From Marinobacterium arenosum (GTDB lineage: Bacteria > Pseudomonadota > Gammaproteobacteria > Pseudomonadales > Balneatricaceae), in contig NZ_JAILYN010000014.1 in assembly GCF_019795155.1 (NCBI RefSeq), positions 1 through 64,000 of the forward strand: a DNA stretch of 64,000 nucleotides, written 5' to 3'. The position numbers and the translations under genes are program-made. The notes beneath the pieces were generated by a model that did no database searches, was not told the origin of the DNA, and worked only from the letters and a program-made list of their open reading frames with translations. The first letter of the stretch is position 1. Each line of letters opens with the position of its first letter. Below are positions 21,043 through 31,348 of this stretch, one piece after another.

Positions 21043-22388
21043 CAGAGCGCCTCCACCTGCTGCATAAACACCTCGCCACGGTGGTTGAAGCTGTTGAACA
21101 TGTCGAAGCTGGCACAGGCCGGCGACAGCAGCACGATATCACCCGGCTTGGCCAGGCTGGCCGCCTGCGCCACCGCCTCGGCCATATCACCGGCATCGAC
21201 ACACTCGATCGACAGCGCCTGGCGGATACGCGGCGCATCGCGGCCGATCAGCACCGCTACACGGCCGTAGCGACGCAGCGGTGCATCCAGCTCGGCGAAA
21301 TCGGCGCCCTTGCCGTCGCCACCGGCGATCAGCAGGATCTTGCCGTCCTGCGGCAGTGTCGGCCCCAGCCCATCCAGCGCCGCCACCGTGGCGCCGACAT
21401 TGGTGCCCTTGGAGTCGTTGAAGTAGCTCACGCCATTGTGCTCGCGCAGCCACTGGCAGCGGTGCTCCAGGCCGGCGAAATCGCGCAATGCCTGCAGCAT
21501 CGCCTCTTTCGGCAGGCCAACCACGCTGCCCAGCGCCAATGCCGCCAGCGCATTGGCGACGTTGTGATCGCCACGGACCTTCAGTGCCGACACCGGCAGC
21601 CAGGGCTCCAGACCCTGTGCCAACCAGCGCTCGCCGTGCTGATCGATGATGCCGAACTGCTTCAGATCCGGCTTATCGAGGCCGAAACTGCTCTGCGGCA
21701 CGCCCATCGGCAGCAGCGGCGCCGACAGCGGGTCCTGCCGGTTAGCCACCGCATGACGGCAACCACGGTAGATCCGGTGCTTGGCCTGGTAATAGCCCTG
21801 CAGGTCGTCGTAGCGGTCCATATGGTCGGGGCTCACATTCAGCACCGTGGCCACCGCGGCACGCAGATCGTTGCAAGTTTCCAGCTGGAAGCTGGACAGT
21901 TCCAGCACGTACAGCGCCTGCTCCCCTTGGGCCAACATATCCAGCACCGGCAAGCCCAGGTTGCCGCCGACGCCGACATCGATACCGGCCGCCCTGGCCA
22001 TCTCGCCGACCAGCGTGGTGACCGTACTCTTGGCGTTGGAGCCGGTGATGGCGACGATCGGCGCACTGACCTCACGACAGAACAGGTCGATATCGCCGCT
22101 CAGGGCTGCCCCGGCCGCCACCGCCTGGCGGATCGCCGGCTCGGACTGGGCCACGCCGGGGCTCAGGATCAGTTCGTCGGCGCGCGACAGGAACTCGCCA
22201 TCCAGCGGCCCGCAGCGCAGCTCCACCTCCGGGCACAATGCGCGTAATTCATCCAGCCCGGGCGGATTTTCACGACTGTCCACAACGGCAAAAGGCACGC
22301 CCTTGCGTGCCAGATGCCGGACACAGGAAAGCCCCGTTTTGCCCAGACCTACGACGATTCTGAATTGATCACTGGCAATCAGCGTCAT
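21042..22388 (-). CDS. murD: UDP-N-acetylmuramoylalanine--D-glutamate ligase MurD
   Basis: 448 residues; adds D-Glu to UDP-MurNAc-L-Ala in the cytoplasm. The N-terminal domain has VVGLGKTGLSCVRHL, the ATP P-loop is ITGSNAKSTVTTL, and the C-terminal domain contains FNDSKGTNVGATVAAL and LLSPACASFDMFNSFNHRGEVF, a signature ending of MurD. It follows mraY after 8 nt and overlaps ftsW by 1 nt. Confidence 0.96.
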   Translation of the reverse strand: MTLIASDQFRIVVGLGKTGLSCVRHLARKGVPFAVVDSRENPPGLDELRALCPEVELRCGPLDGEFLSRADELILSPGVAQSEPAIRQAVAAGAALSGDIDLFCREVSAPIVAITGSNAKSTVTTLVGEMARAAGIDVGVGGNLGLPVLDMLAQGEQALYVLELSSFQLETCNDLRAAVATVLNVSPDHMDRYDDLQGYYQAKHRIYRGCRHAVANRQDPLSAPLLPMGVPQSSFGLDKPDLKQFGIIDQHGERWLAQGLEPWLPVSALKVRGDHNVANALAALALGSVVGLPKEAMLQALRDFAGLEHRCQWLREHNGVSYFNDSKGTNVGATVAALDGLGPTLPQDGKILLIAGGDGKGADFAELDAPLRRYGRVAVLIGRDAPRIRQALSIECVDAGDMAEAVAQAASLAKPGDIVLLSPACASFDMFNSFNHRGEVFMQQVEAL

Positions 22389-22396
22389 GGCATCCC

Positions 22397-23479
22397 TTAT
22401 CGTATCTTCAACGAGGCCAGGCCGATCAGCACCAGGATCACGGTGATGATCCAGAACCGCACGATCACCCGCGGTTCGGGCCAGCCTTTCAGTTCAAAAT
22501 GGTGGTGCAACGGCGCCATCCGGAAGATCCGCCGGCCGGTCAGCTTGAACGAGCCGACCTGCAGGATCACCGAAATGGTCTCGATCACGAACACCCCGCC
22601 CATGATCACCAGCACCAGTTCCTGGCGGACGATCACCGCCACCACGCCCAATGCGGCACCCAGCGCCAGCGCACCGACATCGCCCATGAACACCTGGGCC
22701 GGGTAGGTGTTGAACCACAGGAAGCCGAGCCCGGCGCCAACAATCGCACCGCAGAAGATGATCAGTTCGCCGGCCCCCGGCACATAGGGGATCAGCAGGT
22801 ACTCGGCGAAGCCGGCATGACCGGTCAGGTAGGCGAACACCGCCAGCGCGCCGGCCACCATCACGGTCGGCATAATCGCCAGCCCGTCCAGGCCGTCGGT
22901 CAGGTTGACCGCGTTGGAGCTGCCGACGATCACGAAGTAGGTGAACACGATGAAGAAGGCGCCCATCGGCACCACCAGCTGCTTGAAGAACGGCACGATC
23001 AGTTGGGTTTCCGCCGGGCTATGGGCAGTGAAATAGAGCACCGCGGCGGCGCCCAGGCCACCGACCGACTGCCAGAAATATTTCCAGCGCGCCGGCAGGC
23101 CACGGGAGTTCTTCTCCACCACCTTGCGGTAATCGTCGACCCAGCCGACCGCGCCGAAGATCAGCGTCACCAGCAGGGTGATCCAGACATAGCGGTTGCT
23201 CAGGTCGCTCCACAGCAGGGTGCTGATACCGATCGCCAGGATGATCAGCGCGCCGCCCATGGTCGGCGTGCCGGCCTTGCTCAGGTGGCTCTGCGGGCCG
23301 TCGTCACGCACCGACTGACCGATCTGCTTGGCGCGCAACTGGGCGATCAGGCGGGGGCCGAGCAGCAACGAGATCGCCAGCGCGGTCAGCACACCGAGGA
23401 TGCCGCGCAGGGTGATGTACTGAAATACCGCGAATCCGCTATAAAATTGCGACAGAAAATCTGCCAGTAATAACAACAT
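22397..23479 (-). CDS. mraY: phospho-N-acetylmuramoyl-pentapeptide transferase MraY
   Basis: 360 residues with ten predicted membrane helices. Moves phospho-MurNAc-pentapeptide onto undecaprenyl phosphate to make lipid I. Signature segments include [28 protein letters not shown] (the Asp pair), [16 protein letters not shown] and the C-terminal [19 protein letters not shown]. Length equals E. coli MraY (360). Six nt after murF on the same strand. Confidence 0.97.
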   Translation of the reverse strand: MLLLLADFLSQFYSGFAVFQYITLRGILGVLTALAISLLLGPRLIAQLRAKQIGQSVRDDGPQSHLSKAGTPTMGGALIILAIGISTLLWSDLSNRYVWITLLVTLIFGAVGWVDDYRKVVEKNSRGLPARWKYFWQSVGGLGAAAVLYFTAHSPAETQLIVPFFKQLVVPMGAFFIVFTYFVIVGSSNAVNLTDGLDGLAIMPTVMVAGALAVFAYLTGHAGFAEYLLIPYVPGAGELIIFCGAIVGAGLGFLWFNTYPAQVFMGDVGALALGAALGVVAVIVRQELVLVIMGGVFVIETISVILQVGSFKLTGRRIFRMAPLHHHFELKGWPEPRVIVRFWIITVILVLIGLASLKIR

Positions 23480-23485
23480 TGTTGC

Positions 23486-24868
23486 TTATGCTCCTTCAAC
23501 CAGTGCAGCTACAACCCTATCCATTGCCGCACTGCGCGACCCCTTGACCAGCAACCGCACACCCGGACGGCTGAGCGCTGCCAGTGCTGAAACCAGTGCC
23601 GGACGATCTTCGAACAGCGCCGCCCGACCTTCATTTATTCCGTTGAATCCCGCCACCGTGTGACAGCTCAATGCGCCCACCGCCAGCAACCGGTCGATGC
23701 CCTGCTCGGCGGCATAGCGGCCAACCTCGGCATGCTGCTCGGCGGCCGTGTCGCCGAGCTCGGCCATATCGCCCAGCACCAGCACCCGCTGCTCGCCCGG
23801 CAGGCCGGCCAATACATCCACCGCCGCCTTGACCGAAGCGGGGTTGGCGTTGTAACTGTCGTCGATCAACAGGGCACCCTGGGCCGACTGTTTCGGACAC
23901 ATCCGCCCCGGCACCGCCTGGAAACCGGCCAGCCCGCTGGCGATCAGTTCCAGCGAAAGGTCCTGCGCCCGACAGGCGGCGGCCGCGGCGGCGGCATTGG
24001 CCACGTTGTGACGTCCCATCACCTGCAACTCGACCGCCACCTGCCGGTCGCCGTGGCGCAGCATAAAGCGATAGCAGCCGTTGTCCAGCCGCTGCAGCTG
24101 GCAGGCTTCGACATCCGCTGCCGGATTGTCGACGCCGAAAGTCAGTCGGCGCCGCTCTGCGGTCTGGCTCAGCCAGCTGTCGGCATTGGGGTCGTCCAGA
24201 TTAACGACCGCACAACCGCCCGGCAGCAGCCCGTCGAAGATCTCACCCTTCGCCCGGACGATCGCCTGCAGCGAGCCGAAACCTTCCAGGTGTGCGCCCA
24301 TCGCATTGTTGAGGATGGCCACATCCGGTCGGGTCAGGGCCACCGTGTAGGCGATCTCGCCTACCGCGCTGGCCCCCAGCTCGATGACAGCCGCCTGATG
24401 GTGCCCGGCGATCTCCAGCAAGGTCAGCGGCGCGCCTATATCGTTATTGAGATTCCCCTTCGTCGCCAGCACCTCACCCTGCTGCCGCAGGATGGAAGCC
24501 AGCATCTCTTTAACGGTGGTTTTGCCACTGCTGCCGGTTACCGCGAACACCGGTCCTGCGAACTGCTGCCGGTTCAGTTGCGCGATCTTACCCAGTGCGA
24601 TACGGCTGTCGCTGACCTGCCACTGTGGCAGCTCAACCGGCTGGCGCTGCTGCACCACCGCGGCCACCGCACCGCGTTCCTTGGCCTGCGCCAGAAAACG
24701 CTGGCCATCGAAATTCGGCCCGCTAAGGGCGACAAACAGGTCGCCGGGCTGCAGGCTCCGTGTATCCGTGCTGACGCGCCGGAAGCTGACCGGGTCGCCA
24801 TGCAGCGTCGCCTGCAGTTCGGCCGCCAGCTGTTGCTGGAGTTGTGTCAGCGACATCGGCTCAATCAT
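23486..24868 (-). CDS. murF: UDP-MurNAc-tripeptide--D-alanyl-D-alanine ligase MurF
   Basis: 460 residues from the ATG at 24868, which overlaps the murE stop as ATGATTGA; a second ATG at 24856 (MSLTQLQQQ) is the other candidate. Longer upstream readings would lie inside murE and are not MurF-like. MurF attaches the D-Ala-D-Ala made by DdlB. Motifs: P-loop VTGSSGKTTVKEML, NLNNDIGAPLTLL, NDIG region, and IDDSYNANPASVKAAV, the MurF hallmark, followed by LVLGDMAELG. Confidence 0.95.
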   Translation of the reverse strand: MIEPMSLTQLQQQLAAELQATLHGDPVSFRRVSTDTRSLQPGDLFVALSGPNFDGQRFLAQAKERGAVAAVVQQRQPVELPQWQVSDSRIALGKIAQLNRQQFAGPVFAVTGSSGKTTVKEMLASILRQQGEVLATKGNLNNDIGAPLTLLEIAGHHQAAVIELGASAVGEIAYTVALTRPDVAILNNAMGAHLEGFGSLQAIVRAKGEIFDGLLPGGCAVVNLDDPNADSWLSQTAERRRLTFGVDNPAADVEACQLQRLDNGCYRFMLRHGDRQVAVELQVMGRHNVANAAAAAAACRAQDLSLELIASGLAGFQAVPGRMCPKQSAQGALLIDDSYNANPASVKAAVDVLAGLPGEQRVLVLGDMAELGDTAAEQHAEVGRYAAEQGIDRLLAVGALSCHTVAGFNGINEGRAALFEDRPALVSALAALSRPGVRLLVKGSRSAAMDRVVAALVEGA

Positions 24869-26342
24869 CGGCCGCGCCCTCCAGGCAACGCTGCGCTTCT
24901 TCCAGATCGGAGAACGGATAGCGCTGGCCGTCGATCTCCTGGTAGGTCTCATGGCCCTTACCGGCGATCAGTACGATATCGCCCGGCCGCGCCTCGGCGA
25001 TCGCCCGCTCGATGGCGATGCGACGATCGGCTTCCACCAGCTTCGGCTTATCGCCGACCAGGCCTTCCAGCACCATCTCGATGATCGCATCCGGATTCTC
25101 GGTACGCGGGTTGTCGCTGGTGACCACCACCAGGTCGGCCCACTGCTCCGCCACTTGCGCCATCTGGGCGCGCTTGCCCTGGTCGCGGTCGCCGCCGCAA
25201 CCGAACACGCAGATCAGCCGCCCGTCGAGGTGGCCGTGCAGGGCGCTCAGCGCCTGCTGCAGGGCATCCGGGGTATGGGCATAGTCGATCACCACCAGCG
25301 GCTGCTCACCGCCGCCGATCCGCTGCATCCGTCCAGCCACCGGCAGCACGGCATTGAGCCCCTGTTCGATCTGGGTAACACCGACTTCCAACAACCCCAG
25401 CGCCGCCGCGGACAGCATCAGGTTGGTGAGGTTGAACCGGCCGACCACCTGGCTACGCAGGTGGACATTGCCCCAGGGGGTACGCAGCAGCGCGCTGATC
25501 CCCTGACCGCTGAGCTCAATCTCCTCGGCACGCAGGTCGGCGCGGGTCTCCCCTACCGACAGCAGGGTCATATCCGCGCCGGCCAGCTGATTGTGCAGGC
25601 GCTGGCCAAAGGCGTCGTCACACCAGATCGCCGCGCCACTGAGCGGGTAATCGGTGAACAGTCGGGCCTTGGCGGCGCCGTAAGCGTCGATACTGCCGTG
25701 ATAGTCGAGATGGTCGCGGCTGAGGTTGGTGAACAGTGCCACATCGAATTCGATACCGGCGACCCGGTACTGCTCCAGCGCGTGGCTGGACACCTCCATC
25801 ACCACCACTTCGGCATCCTCGGCGCGCAGTTCGGCCAGCAGCCGCTGCAGGCCGACCGCATCCGGCGTGGTGTGCTTGCTCTCATGCAACTGGCCGATAA
25901 AACCGTTGCCGACGGTGCCGATCACCGCACAACGGTGCCCCAACGTCTCCAGAGCCTGGGCAATGAAGTGGCTGCAGGAGGTCTTACCGTTGGTGCCGGT
26001 GATACCGACGATACGCATCTGGCGGCTCGGATTGCCATAGAACCGCGCCGCGATCGGGCCAACCTGCCCGGCCAGGTTTGCTACCGGGATAACCGGAATC
26101 GGCCAATGCTGCTCCGGCTGATGCTCGTCGGCATCGATGATTGCCGCGACCGCACCGTCCGCTGCCGCCTGCTCGATAAAATCCACGCCACGGTGGCGCA
26201 AGCCGCTGCGGGCCACGAACAGATCGCCGGCCGCGATCTCCCGGCTGTCCTGCGCCACACCCTGCACCTGCAGGCCGGCCAGTTCGTCCGGCAGCTGCGA
26301 CGGCAGCAGATCGCCCAATGTGCAAGCTTCCCATTTCATCAA
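24861..26342 (-). CDS. murE: UDP-MurNAc-dipeptide--meso-diaminopimelate ligase MurE
   Basis: 493 residues; adds the third amino acid of the peptidoglycan stem. The motif DNPRTENP is the DNPR signature of enzymes specific for meso-diaminopimelate rather than lysine, which fits a Gram-negative wall. The ATP P-loop is GITGTNGKTSCSHF, and VMEVSSHALEQYRV and LFTNLSRDHLDYHG are also typical. It overlaps ftsI by 4 nt and murF by 8 nt, suggesting coupled translation. Confidence 0.97.
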   Translation of the reverse strand: MMKWEACTLGDLLPSQLPDELAGLQVQGVAQDSREIAAGDLFVARSGLRHRGVDFIEQAAADGAVAAIIDADEHQPEQHWPIPVIPVANLAGQVGPIAARFYGNPSRQMRIVGITGTNGKTSCSHFIAQALETLGHRCAVIGTVGNGFIGQLHESKHTTPDAVGLQRLLAELRAEDAEVVVMEVSSHALEQYRVAGIEFDVALFTNLSRDHLDYHGSIDAYGAAKARLFTDYPLSGAAIWCDDAFGQRLHNQLAGADMTLLSVGETRADLRAEEIELSGQGISALLRTPWGNVHLRSQVVGRFNLTNLMLSAAALGLLEVGVTQIEQGLNAVLPVAGRMQRIGGGEQPLVVIDYAHTPDALQQALSALHGHLDGRLICVFGCGGDRDQGKRAQMAQVAEQWADLVVVTSDNPRTENPDAIIEMVLEGLVGDKPKLVEADRRIAIERAIAEARPGDIVLIAGKGHETYQEIDGQRYPFSDLEEAQRCLEGAADD

Positions 26343-28066
26343 CGTGATACCACCTGTGTGTTGTTCTCCGGCCAGCTGTCCGGCGTCACATTCAGCAGTC
26401 GCAGCGCACCGGCCATCGAACGACTGAACACCGGCGCCGCCACTTCGCCGCCGTAATACTCCTGCCCTTTCGGGTTGTCGACCATCACCACCGTCACCAG
26501 CCGCGGATTGCTGACCGGTGCGATGCCGGCGAACACCGACATATACTGGTCATCCAGGTAACCGCTGCCACCGACCTTGTGGGTGGTGCCGGTCTTGCCG
26601 CCGACCCGGTAGCCCGGCACCGTCGCCCGCCGGCCTGTACCGCCACGCTGGGTCACCGTTTCCATCATCTGCAATACTTCATCCGCCACCTGGCCGGGCA
26701 TCACCCGCAACGGCTTGTCACCCTCCATCCCCTTCACCAGCGACACCGGCTTCAATATGCCGTGGTTGGCCAGCGGCAGGTAGGACTGGGCGAGCTGCAA
26801 CGCGGTCACCGACAAGCCATAGCCATAGGACATGGTGGCCCGCTCTACCACCTGCTTGGCTTGCAGGAAGGGCAGCACACCGGTCCGTTCGCCTGGGAAG
26901 CCGGTGCCGGTCACCTGGCCCAGCCCGACGTTATACATCATGTTCCGCACACTGCCTTCATCAAGGCTTAACGCAAGCTTGGTGGTACCGACGTTACTGG
27001 ACTTGGTGATGATACCGGTCAGATCCAGCACACCATAGTTGCGGTGATCGCGAATGGTGTGGCCCTTAAGCCGCAGGTAGCCGGGCGAGGTATCCACCTT
27101 GCTGTCCAGGCTGTACTTGCCGCTCATCAGTGCTGCCGCCATGGTCAGCGGTTTCATGGTCGAACCCGGCTCGAAGGTATCGGTCAGCGCCCGGTTGCGC
27201 AGCGCCGCCGAACGTCGCTGGCTCGGATCATTCGGGTTATAGGAGGGCTGATTGACCATTGCCAGCACCTCGCCGGAGGCGGCGTCCAGCATCACCAACG
27301 AGCCGCCGTCGGCATTATGCGCCTGCACCGCCGCCTTCAGCTCACGATAAGCCAGATACTGCAATCGCAGGTCGACTGTCAGCTTCAGCTCCTTGCCATG
27401 CTGGGCCGGCGATACCGAACGGATATGCTTGATGGTACGTCCGAGGCGATCCTTCATCACCAACTGCTGGCCCGCCTCGGCCCGCAACCAGTCGTCATAG
27501 GCCAGTTCGACCCCTTCGGCCCCTTCACCATCGAGGTTGGTAAAGCCGACCAGGTGGCTGGTCACCTCGGCCGCCGGATAGTAACGCTTGTACTCCCGGT
27601 CGACATGAATGCCCGGCACATCCAGCTGGCGGATACGCTCGGCCACCTCCGGCGATACCTGGCGCTTCAGGTAGAGAAAACGCCGACTGCGGTTATCGGC
27701 CAGCCGCTTTATCATTCGCTGTCGATTAAGCGACAGGGCACTGGCCAGCTTGCCCAGTGACGGGTGCTGCAGATCGGTCTTGGCCGGATCCGCCCAAACC
27801 GTCGCCACCGGTGCACTGACCGCCAGCGGTTCGCCGTTGCGATCGACAATCAAGCCTCGATGGGCCGGTTGCTGCACGGTACGCAGGCTACGGGCATCAC
27901 CCTGGCTCTGCAGAAACTCCTGCTCCTGCACGTTCAAACTGAACATCTTGCCGGCGATAGCACCGGCAATCAGCAACAGTGCGACCAGCACCAAGCCCAG
28001 CCGCCAGCCGCGCGCCTGGTGTAACGCTTCCTGAATAGGTTCCTTTTCGAGCTGCTCACTGGCCAT
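26339..28066 (-). CDS. ftsI: septal transpeptidase FtsI (penicillin-binding protein 3)
   Basis: 575 residues from the ATG at 28066, which overlaps the ftsL stop; a TTG three codons upstream is less likely. FtsI crosslinks septal peptidoglycan in complex with FtsW. A short cytoplasmic tail and one membrane helix (RLGLVLVALLLIAGAIAG) come first, then the pedestal domain and the transpeptidase domain. Catalytic motifs are SxxK as STMK (302-305), SxN as SSN, and KTG in VGGKTGTT. Length is close to E. coli FtsI (588). Confidence 0.97.
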   Translation of the reverse strand: MASEQLEKEPIQEALHQARGWRLGLVLVALLLIAGAIAGKMFSLNVQEQEFLQSQGDARSLRTVQQPAHRGLIVDRNGEPLAVSAPVATVWADPAKTDLQHPSLGKLASALSLNRQRMIKRLADNRSRRFLYLKRQVSPEVAERIRQLDVPGIHVDREYKRYYPAAEVTSHLVGFTNLDGEGAEGVELAYDDWLRAEAGQQLVMKDRLGRTIKHIRSVSPAQHGKELKLTVDLRLQYLAYRELKAAVQAHNADGGSLVMLDAASGEVLAMVNQPSYNPNDPSQRRSAALRNRALTDTFEPGSTMKPLTMAAALMSGKYSLDSKVDTSPGYLRLKGHTIRDHRNYGVLDLTGIITKSSNVGTTKLALSLDEGSVRNMMYNVGLGQVTGTGFPGERTGVLPFLQAKQVVERATMSYGYGLSVTALQLAQSYLPLANHGILKPVSLVKGMEGDKPLRVMPGQVADEVLQMMETVTQRGGTGRRATVPGYRVGGKTGTTHKVGGSGYLDDQYMSVFAGIAPVSNPRLVTVVMVDNPKGQEYYGGEVAAPVFSRSMAGALRLLNVTPDSWPENNTQVVSR

Positions 28067-28430
28067 GGCGCACAATCTCGATTACACCGGGTTCCGGTAC
28101 CAACATATTCAATCGCTTGCGCGCCTGGATCTCGACCCGGTTATTGGCCGCCCAAGCGCTCTGTTCCAGCAGCAGCTGCCCCCACTCCACCTGCAGATCA
28201 TCACGCTGCTGCACCAGTGTCTGGTGCTGATGGAACAGCAGCCGGTATTGGTAAGCGCTGAAAATCACCGCCACGCTGGACAGCAGCACCGTCAGCACCA
28301 ACACCAGCAAAATCAGCAGCGGCCTGACCAGCTCGGCGGCCGTCGCCAACGGCAGCGAACCGGACTCCAGCGGAGCCTCAACAGGCGCCGACCGCAACCG
28401 TCGCCACAGGTCGAGGATCCGCTGCTTCAT
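28056..28430 (-). CDS. ftsL: cell division protein FtsL
   Basis: 124 residues, a bitopic protein forming a coiled coil with FtsB and activating FtsWI. A cytoplasmic tail of about 35 residues is followed by one strong membrane helix (LVRPLLILLVLVLTVLLSS) and a periplasmic helix with heptad-like spacing (YQYRLLFHQHQTLVQQRDDLQ). The ending NRVEIQARKRLNMLVP is a characteristic FtsL motif. Start overlaps the rsmH stop by one base; its stop lies inside the ftsI start region. Confidence 0.93.
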   Translation of the reverse strand: MKQRILDLWRRLRSAPVEAPLESGSLPLATAAELVRPLLILLVLVLTVLLSSVAVIFSAYQYRLLFHQHQTLVQQRDDLQVEWGQLLLEQSAWAANNRVEIQARKRLNMLVPEPGVIEIVRHGQ

Positions 28431-29368
28431 CAGGCGACCTTTTCCGCCACCCGCATCACCGCACTGCGCGCGCGGGGGTTATCACCCACTTCCCGGTCAC
28501 CCGCCTTGACCGCTTTGCCGATCGACTTCAACCGCTGGCGCAGCATCTCCTGGGTCACCGGAATACCCGGCGGCAGGTGCTCGTCGCCCTTGACGTGCTT
28601 GCGGATGAAACGCTTGACGATACGATCCTCCAGCGAGTGGAAACTGATCACCACCAGCCGACCGCCGACCGCCAGCATCTCCAGTGCCTGCTCCAGGCAC
28701 TGCTCGAGATCTTCAAGCTCGCGGTTGATATGGATGCGAATCCCCTGGAAGGCACGGGTCGCCGGGTGCTTACCCTTCTCCCAGCTTTTATTGGCTTCGC
28801 TGATGATCCGCGCCAGGTGGGCGGTGGTGGTAATCGGATTCTGTTCGCGCTCGGTGACGATCGCGCGCGCCATGCGGCGTGAGTGGCGCTCTTCACCGTA
28901 GGTGTAGATCACATCGGCGATTTCGCGCTCGTCGGCACGGGCGATCCACTCGGCGGCGCTTTCACCGACACCCGGGTTCATCCGCATATCGAGCGGGCCA
29001 TCCTGCAGAAAGCTGAAGCCGCGCGTCGGATCATCGAGCTGAGGGGAGGAGACACCCAGGTCCAGCAGTACGCCGGCCACCTTGCCCTGCAGGCCGCGCG
29101 CGGTGACGAACTGCTGCAGCTGGGCAAAGGAGCCGTGTTCGATGGCGAAACGCGGCTCGTCGGCGAACCGTTCGCCGGCATGGGCGATCGCCACCGGGTC
29201 CTTGTCGATCGCCATCAGCCGACCGTTGTCGGACAGCTGCTCCAGCACCAGTGCGCTGTGACCACCACGCCCGAAAGTACCGTCGATGTAGAACCCATCC
29301 GGGTCTTGCACCAGTTCCCGGACCGCTTCGTCGAGCAGCACCGTAATATGTTTCAGTTCCCGACTCAT
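28430..29368 (-). CDS. rsmH: 16S rRNA m4C1402 methyltransferase RsmH
   Basis: 312 residues from the ATG at 29368 (a TTG three codons earlier is less likely). RsmH adds the N4 methyl to cytosine 1402 in the ribosomal P site; the partner RsmI, which adds the 2'-O methyl to the same base, is encoded at 30477-31313. SAM-binding motifs are [14 protein letters not shown] and [21 protein letters not shown]; the C-terminus has [16 protein letters not shown] and [11 protein letters not shown]. Second gene of the dcw cluster. Confidence 0.96.
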   Translation of the reverse strand: MSRELKHITVLLDEAVRELVQDPDGFYIDGTFGRGGHSALVLEQLSDNGRLMAIDKDPVAIAHAGERFADEPRFAIEHGSFAQLQQFVTARGLQGKVAGVLLDLGVSSPQLDDPTRGFSFLQDGPLDMRMNPGVGESAAEWIARADEREIADVIYTYGEERHSRRMARAIVTEREQNPITTTAHLARIISEANKSWEKGKHPATRAFQGIRIHINRELEDLEQCLEQALEMLAVGGRLVVISFHSLEDRIVKRFIRKHVKGDEHLPPGIPVTQEMLRQRLKSIGKAVKAGDREVGDNPRARSAVMRVAEKVA

Positions 29369-29386
29369 CCGCCGCAAGTTCCTGAG

Positions 29387-29842
29387 TTAAAGAGAAAGTG
29401 ACTGCATCTCTTCCGGCAGCGCCATGCCGCCTTCTACATCTTCCAGATACTGGTCCCTAGTGCTGAGCCAGTGCGCTTCGCTCCAGATTTCGAACTTGCG
29501 CCCCTGGCCGAGCAGGACAATCTTCTTGTCCAAATCAGCGTATTCCCGCAGCGGCGCCGGCAACAACAGCCGGCCGTTGGCATCCATATCCAGATCGGTG
29601 GCATGACCGATCAACAGGCGCTGGATTCGACGGGCCGCCGGGTTAAAACTCGGCAGCGCTTCGATCTTCGTCTGGATAACCTCCCACTCGGGCAGCGGAT
29701 AAAGCAGCAAGCAACGTTCTTCGGTGTCGATGGTGGCAACCAGATGCCCGTCACAGCTCACCGCGATCTGTTCGCGGTAGCGCGCCGGTATGGCCAGTCG
29801 GCCTTTGGCATCGAGATTGATTGGATTTACGCCACGGAACAT
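29387..29842 (-). CDS. mraZ: transcriptional regulator MraZ
   Basis: 151 residues, the AbrB-like ring-forming repressor that binds its own promoter and controls the dcw operon. Two swapped-hairpin repeats are visible, MFRGVNPINLDAKGRLAIPARYRE and DLDMDANGRLLLPAPLREYA, each with the DxxGR(L) motif. The length is standard. It is the first gene of the cluster, 18 nt before rsmH, and the three-box operator expected for MraZ lies directly upstream. Confidence 0.97.
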   Translation of the reverse strand: MFRGVNPINLDAKGRLAIPARYREQIAVSCDGHLVATIDTEERCLLLYPLPEWEVIQTKIEALPSFNPAARRIQRLLIGHATDLDMDANGRLLLPAPLREYADLDKKIVLLGQGRKFEIWSEAHWLSTRDQYLEDVEGGMALPEEMQSLSL

Positions 29843-29867
29843 AACGCCACTTAAACCACAAAATTAT

Positions 29868-29928
29868 CCACTTTTCCCCACAATACCCCACGAGAACACA
29901 CTATAGAAACTAACCCCTACCAATGCAA
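29868..29928 (-). promoter_or_regulatory. dcw promoter and MraZ operator
   Basis: Read on the minus strand, TTGCAT (29928-29923), a 17-nt spacer and TATAGT (29905-29900) form a good sigma70 promoter. Just downstream three boxes, GTGGGG (29891-29886), GTGGGG (29881-29876) and GTGG (29871-29868), sit exactly 10 bp apart. This is the arrangement of direct repeats known to bind the MraZ ring, so MraZ should repress the whole dcw operon here. Confidence 0.85.
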
Positions 29929-30086
29929 GGCTGTAACAACCCGCAACCGCCCGTAAAATCAAGCGATTAACGAATTCAGGAATGACGAATGGAGGGTGTT
30001 TTCAGGTAGTGAAAAATAGTTGCTTAGCAATCAAGGGATTACCTGTTGCCAGGTAGCGGAAGAGCGATCCGTGCGGGAAAAATAGT

Positions 30087-30440
<354 letters not shown>

Positions 30441-30447
30441 GCGGCGA

Positions 30448-30475
30448 AGGATACCAGCTTAACGGCTGTGCGCAA
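30448..30475 (-). promoter_or_regulatory. rnpB promoter
   Basis: On the minus strand TTGCGC (30475-30470), a 16-nt spacer and TATCCT (30453-30448) sit 7 nt ahead of the predicted 5' end of RNase P RNA. The spacing is right for a sigma70 start at about 30440. The element fits in the 36-bp gap after the rsmI stop. Confidence 0.65.
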
Positions 30476-30476
30476 G

Positions 30477-31313
30477 TCAGCTGCGCTCCAGCGCGGCCTG
30501 ATAGAGCAATTTTTTCTTGATACCGGTGATCTGCGCGGCCAGCGCCGAGGACTGCTTGACCGACAGCTCGGCCAGCAGGATATCCAGCACCCGCAACGCC
30601 TCGTCATCCAGCTGATCGGCCGGCTTCGGCACCGCCCCCTCCACCATCAGCACGAACTCGCCGCGCTGTTGATTACTGTCCGCCGCCATCCAGTCCAGCA
30701 ACTCAGCCAGCGGCGCGCAATGGATCGTTTCGAAGGTCTTGGTCAACTCACGTGCCACCGCCGCCCGCCGCTGCGGCCCAAACACCTCGGCCATATCGGT
30801 CAACGATGCCAGAATCCGGTGCGGCGATTCGTAAAACACCAGCGTGTGCGGCAACGTCTCACGCTCACGGTAGAACTGCTGCCGCGCCTGACTCTTGGCC
30901 GGCGGAAAGCCCTCGAAGGAAAACCGGTCACTGGGCAACCCGGAAGCGCAGAGCGCGGTGACGAACGCCACGCAGCCCGGCACCGGCACCACCCGGAAAC
31001 CCGCCTCGCGCACCGCCCGCACCAACACGAAACCGGGATCGGAGATCACCGGGGTTCCGGCATCAGAGATCAGGGCTACACTCTCACCCTGGGACAGATA
31101 CTGCAAAATACGCTCAACCCGTTGCCGTTCGTTGTGCTCGTGCACTGAAATCAATGGGGTTTTGATGTTAAAGTGCGCCATCAGACGCGCACTATGACGG
31201 GTATCCTCTGCAGCGATCACCGCAACCTGATTCAGCACATCGACCGCACGCGGCGTCATGTCCTGCAGGTTTCCGATCGGCGTGGCCACCACATAAAGCG
31301 CGGTATCTTGCAT
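30477..31313 (-). CDS. rsmI: 16S rRNA 2'-O-methyltransferase RsmI (C1402)
   Basis: 278 residues, a SAM-dependent tetrapyrrole-methylase-fold enzyme that 2'-O-methylates C1402 of 16S rRNA. It begins LYVVATPIGNLQDMTPRAVD, contains AAEDTRHSARLMAHF, the SAM loop ALISDAGTPVISDPG, and GFPPAKSQARQQF, all RsmI signatures. Divergent from lpoA with only 35 nt between the two start codons, so their promoters must overlap. Confidence 0.96.
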   Translation of the reverse strand: MQDTALYVVATPIGNLQDMTPRAVDVLNQVAVIAAEDTRHSARLMAHFNIKTPLISVHEHNERQRVERILQYLSQGESVALISDAGTPVISDPGFVLVRAVREAGFRVVPVPGCVAFVTALCASGLPSDRFSFEGFPPAKSQARQQFYRERETLPHTLVFYESPHRILASLTDMAEVFGPQRRAAVARELTKTFETIHCAPLAELLDWMAADSNQQRGEFVLMVEGAVPKPADQLDDEALRVLDILLAELSVKQSSALAAQITGIKKKLLYQAALERS

Positions 31314-31348
31314 ATTGATTCCATCCTCAAGCTGGGGCGAGGAAGTAT

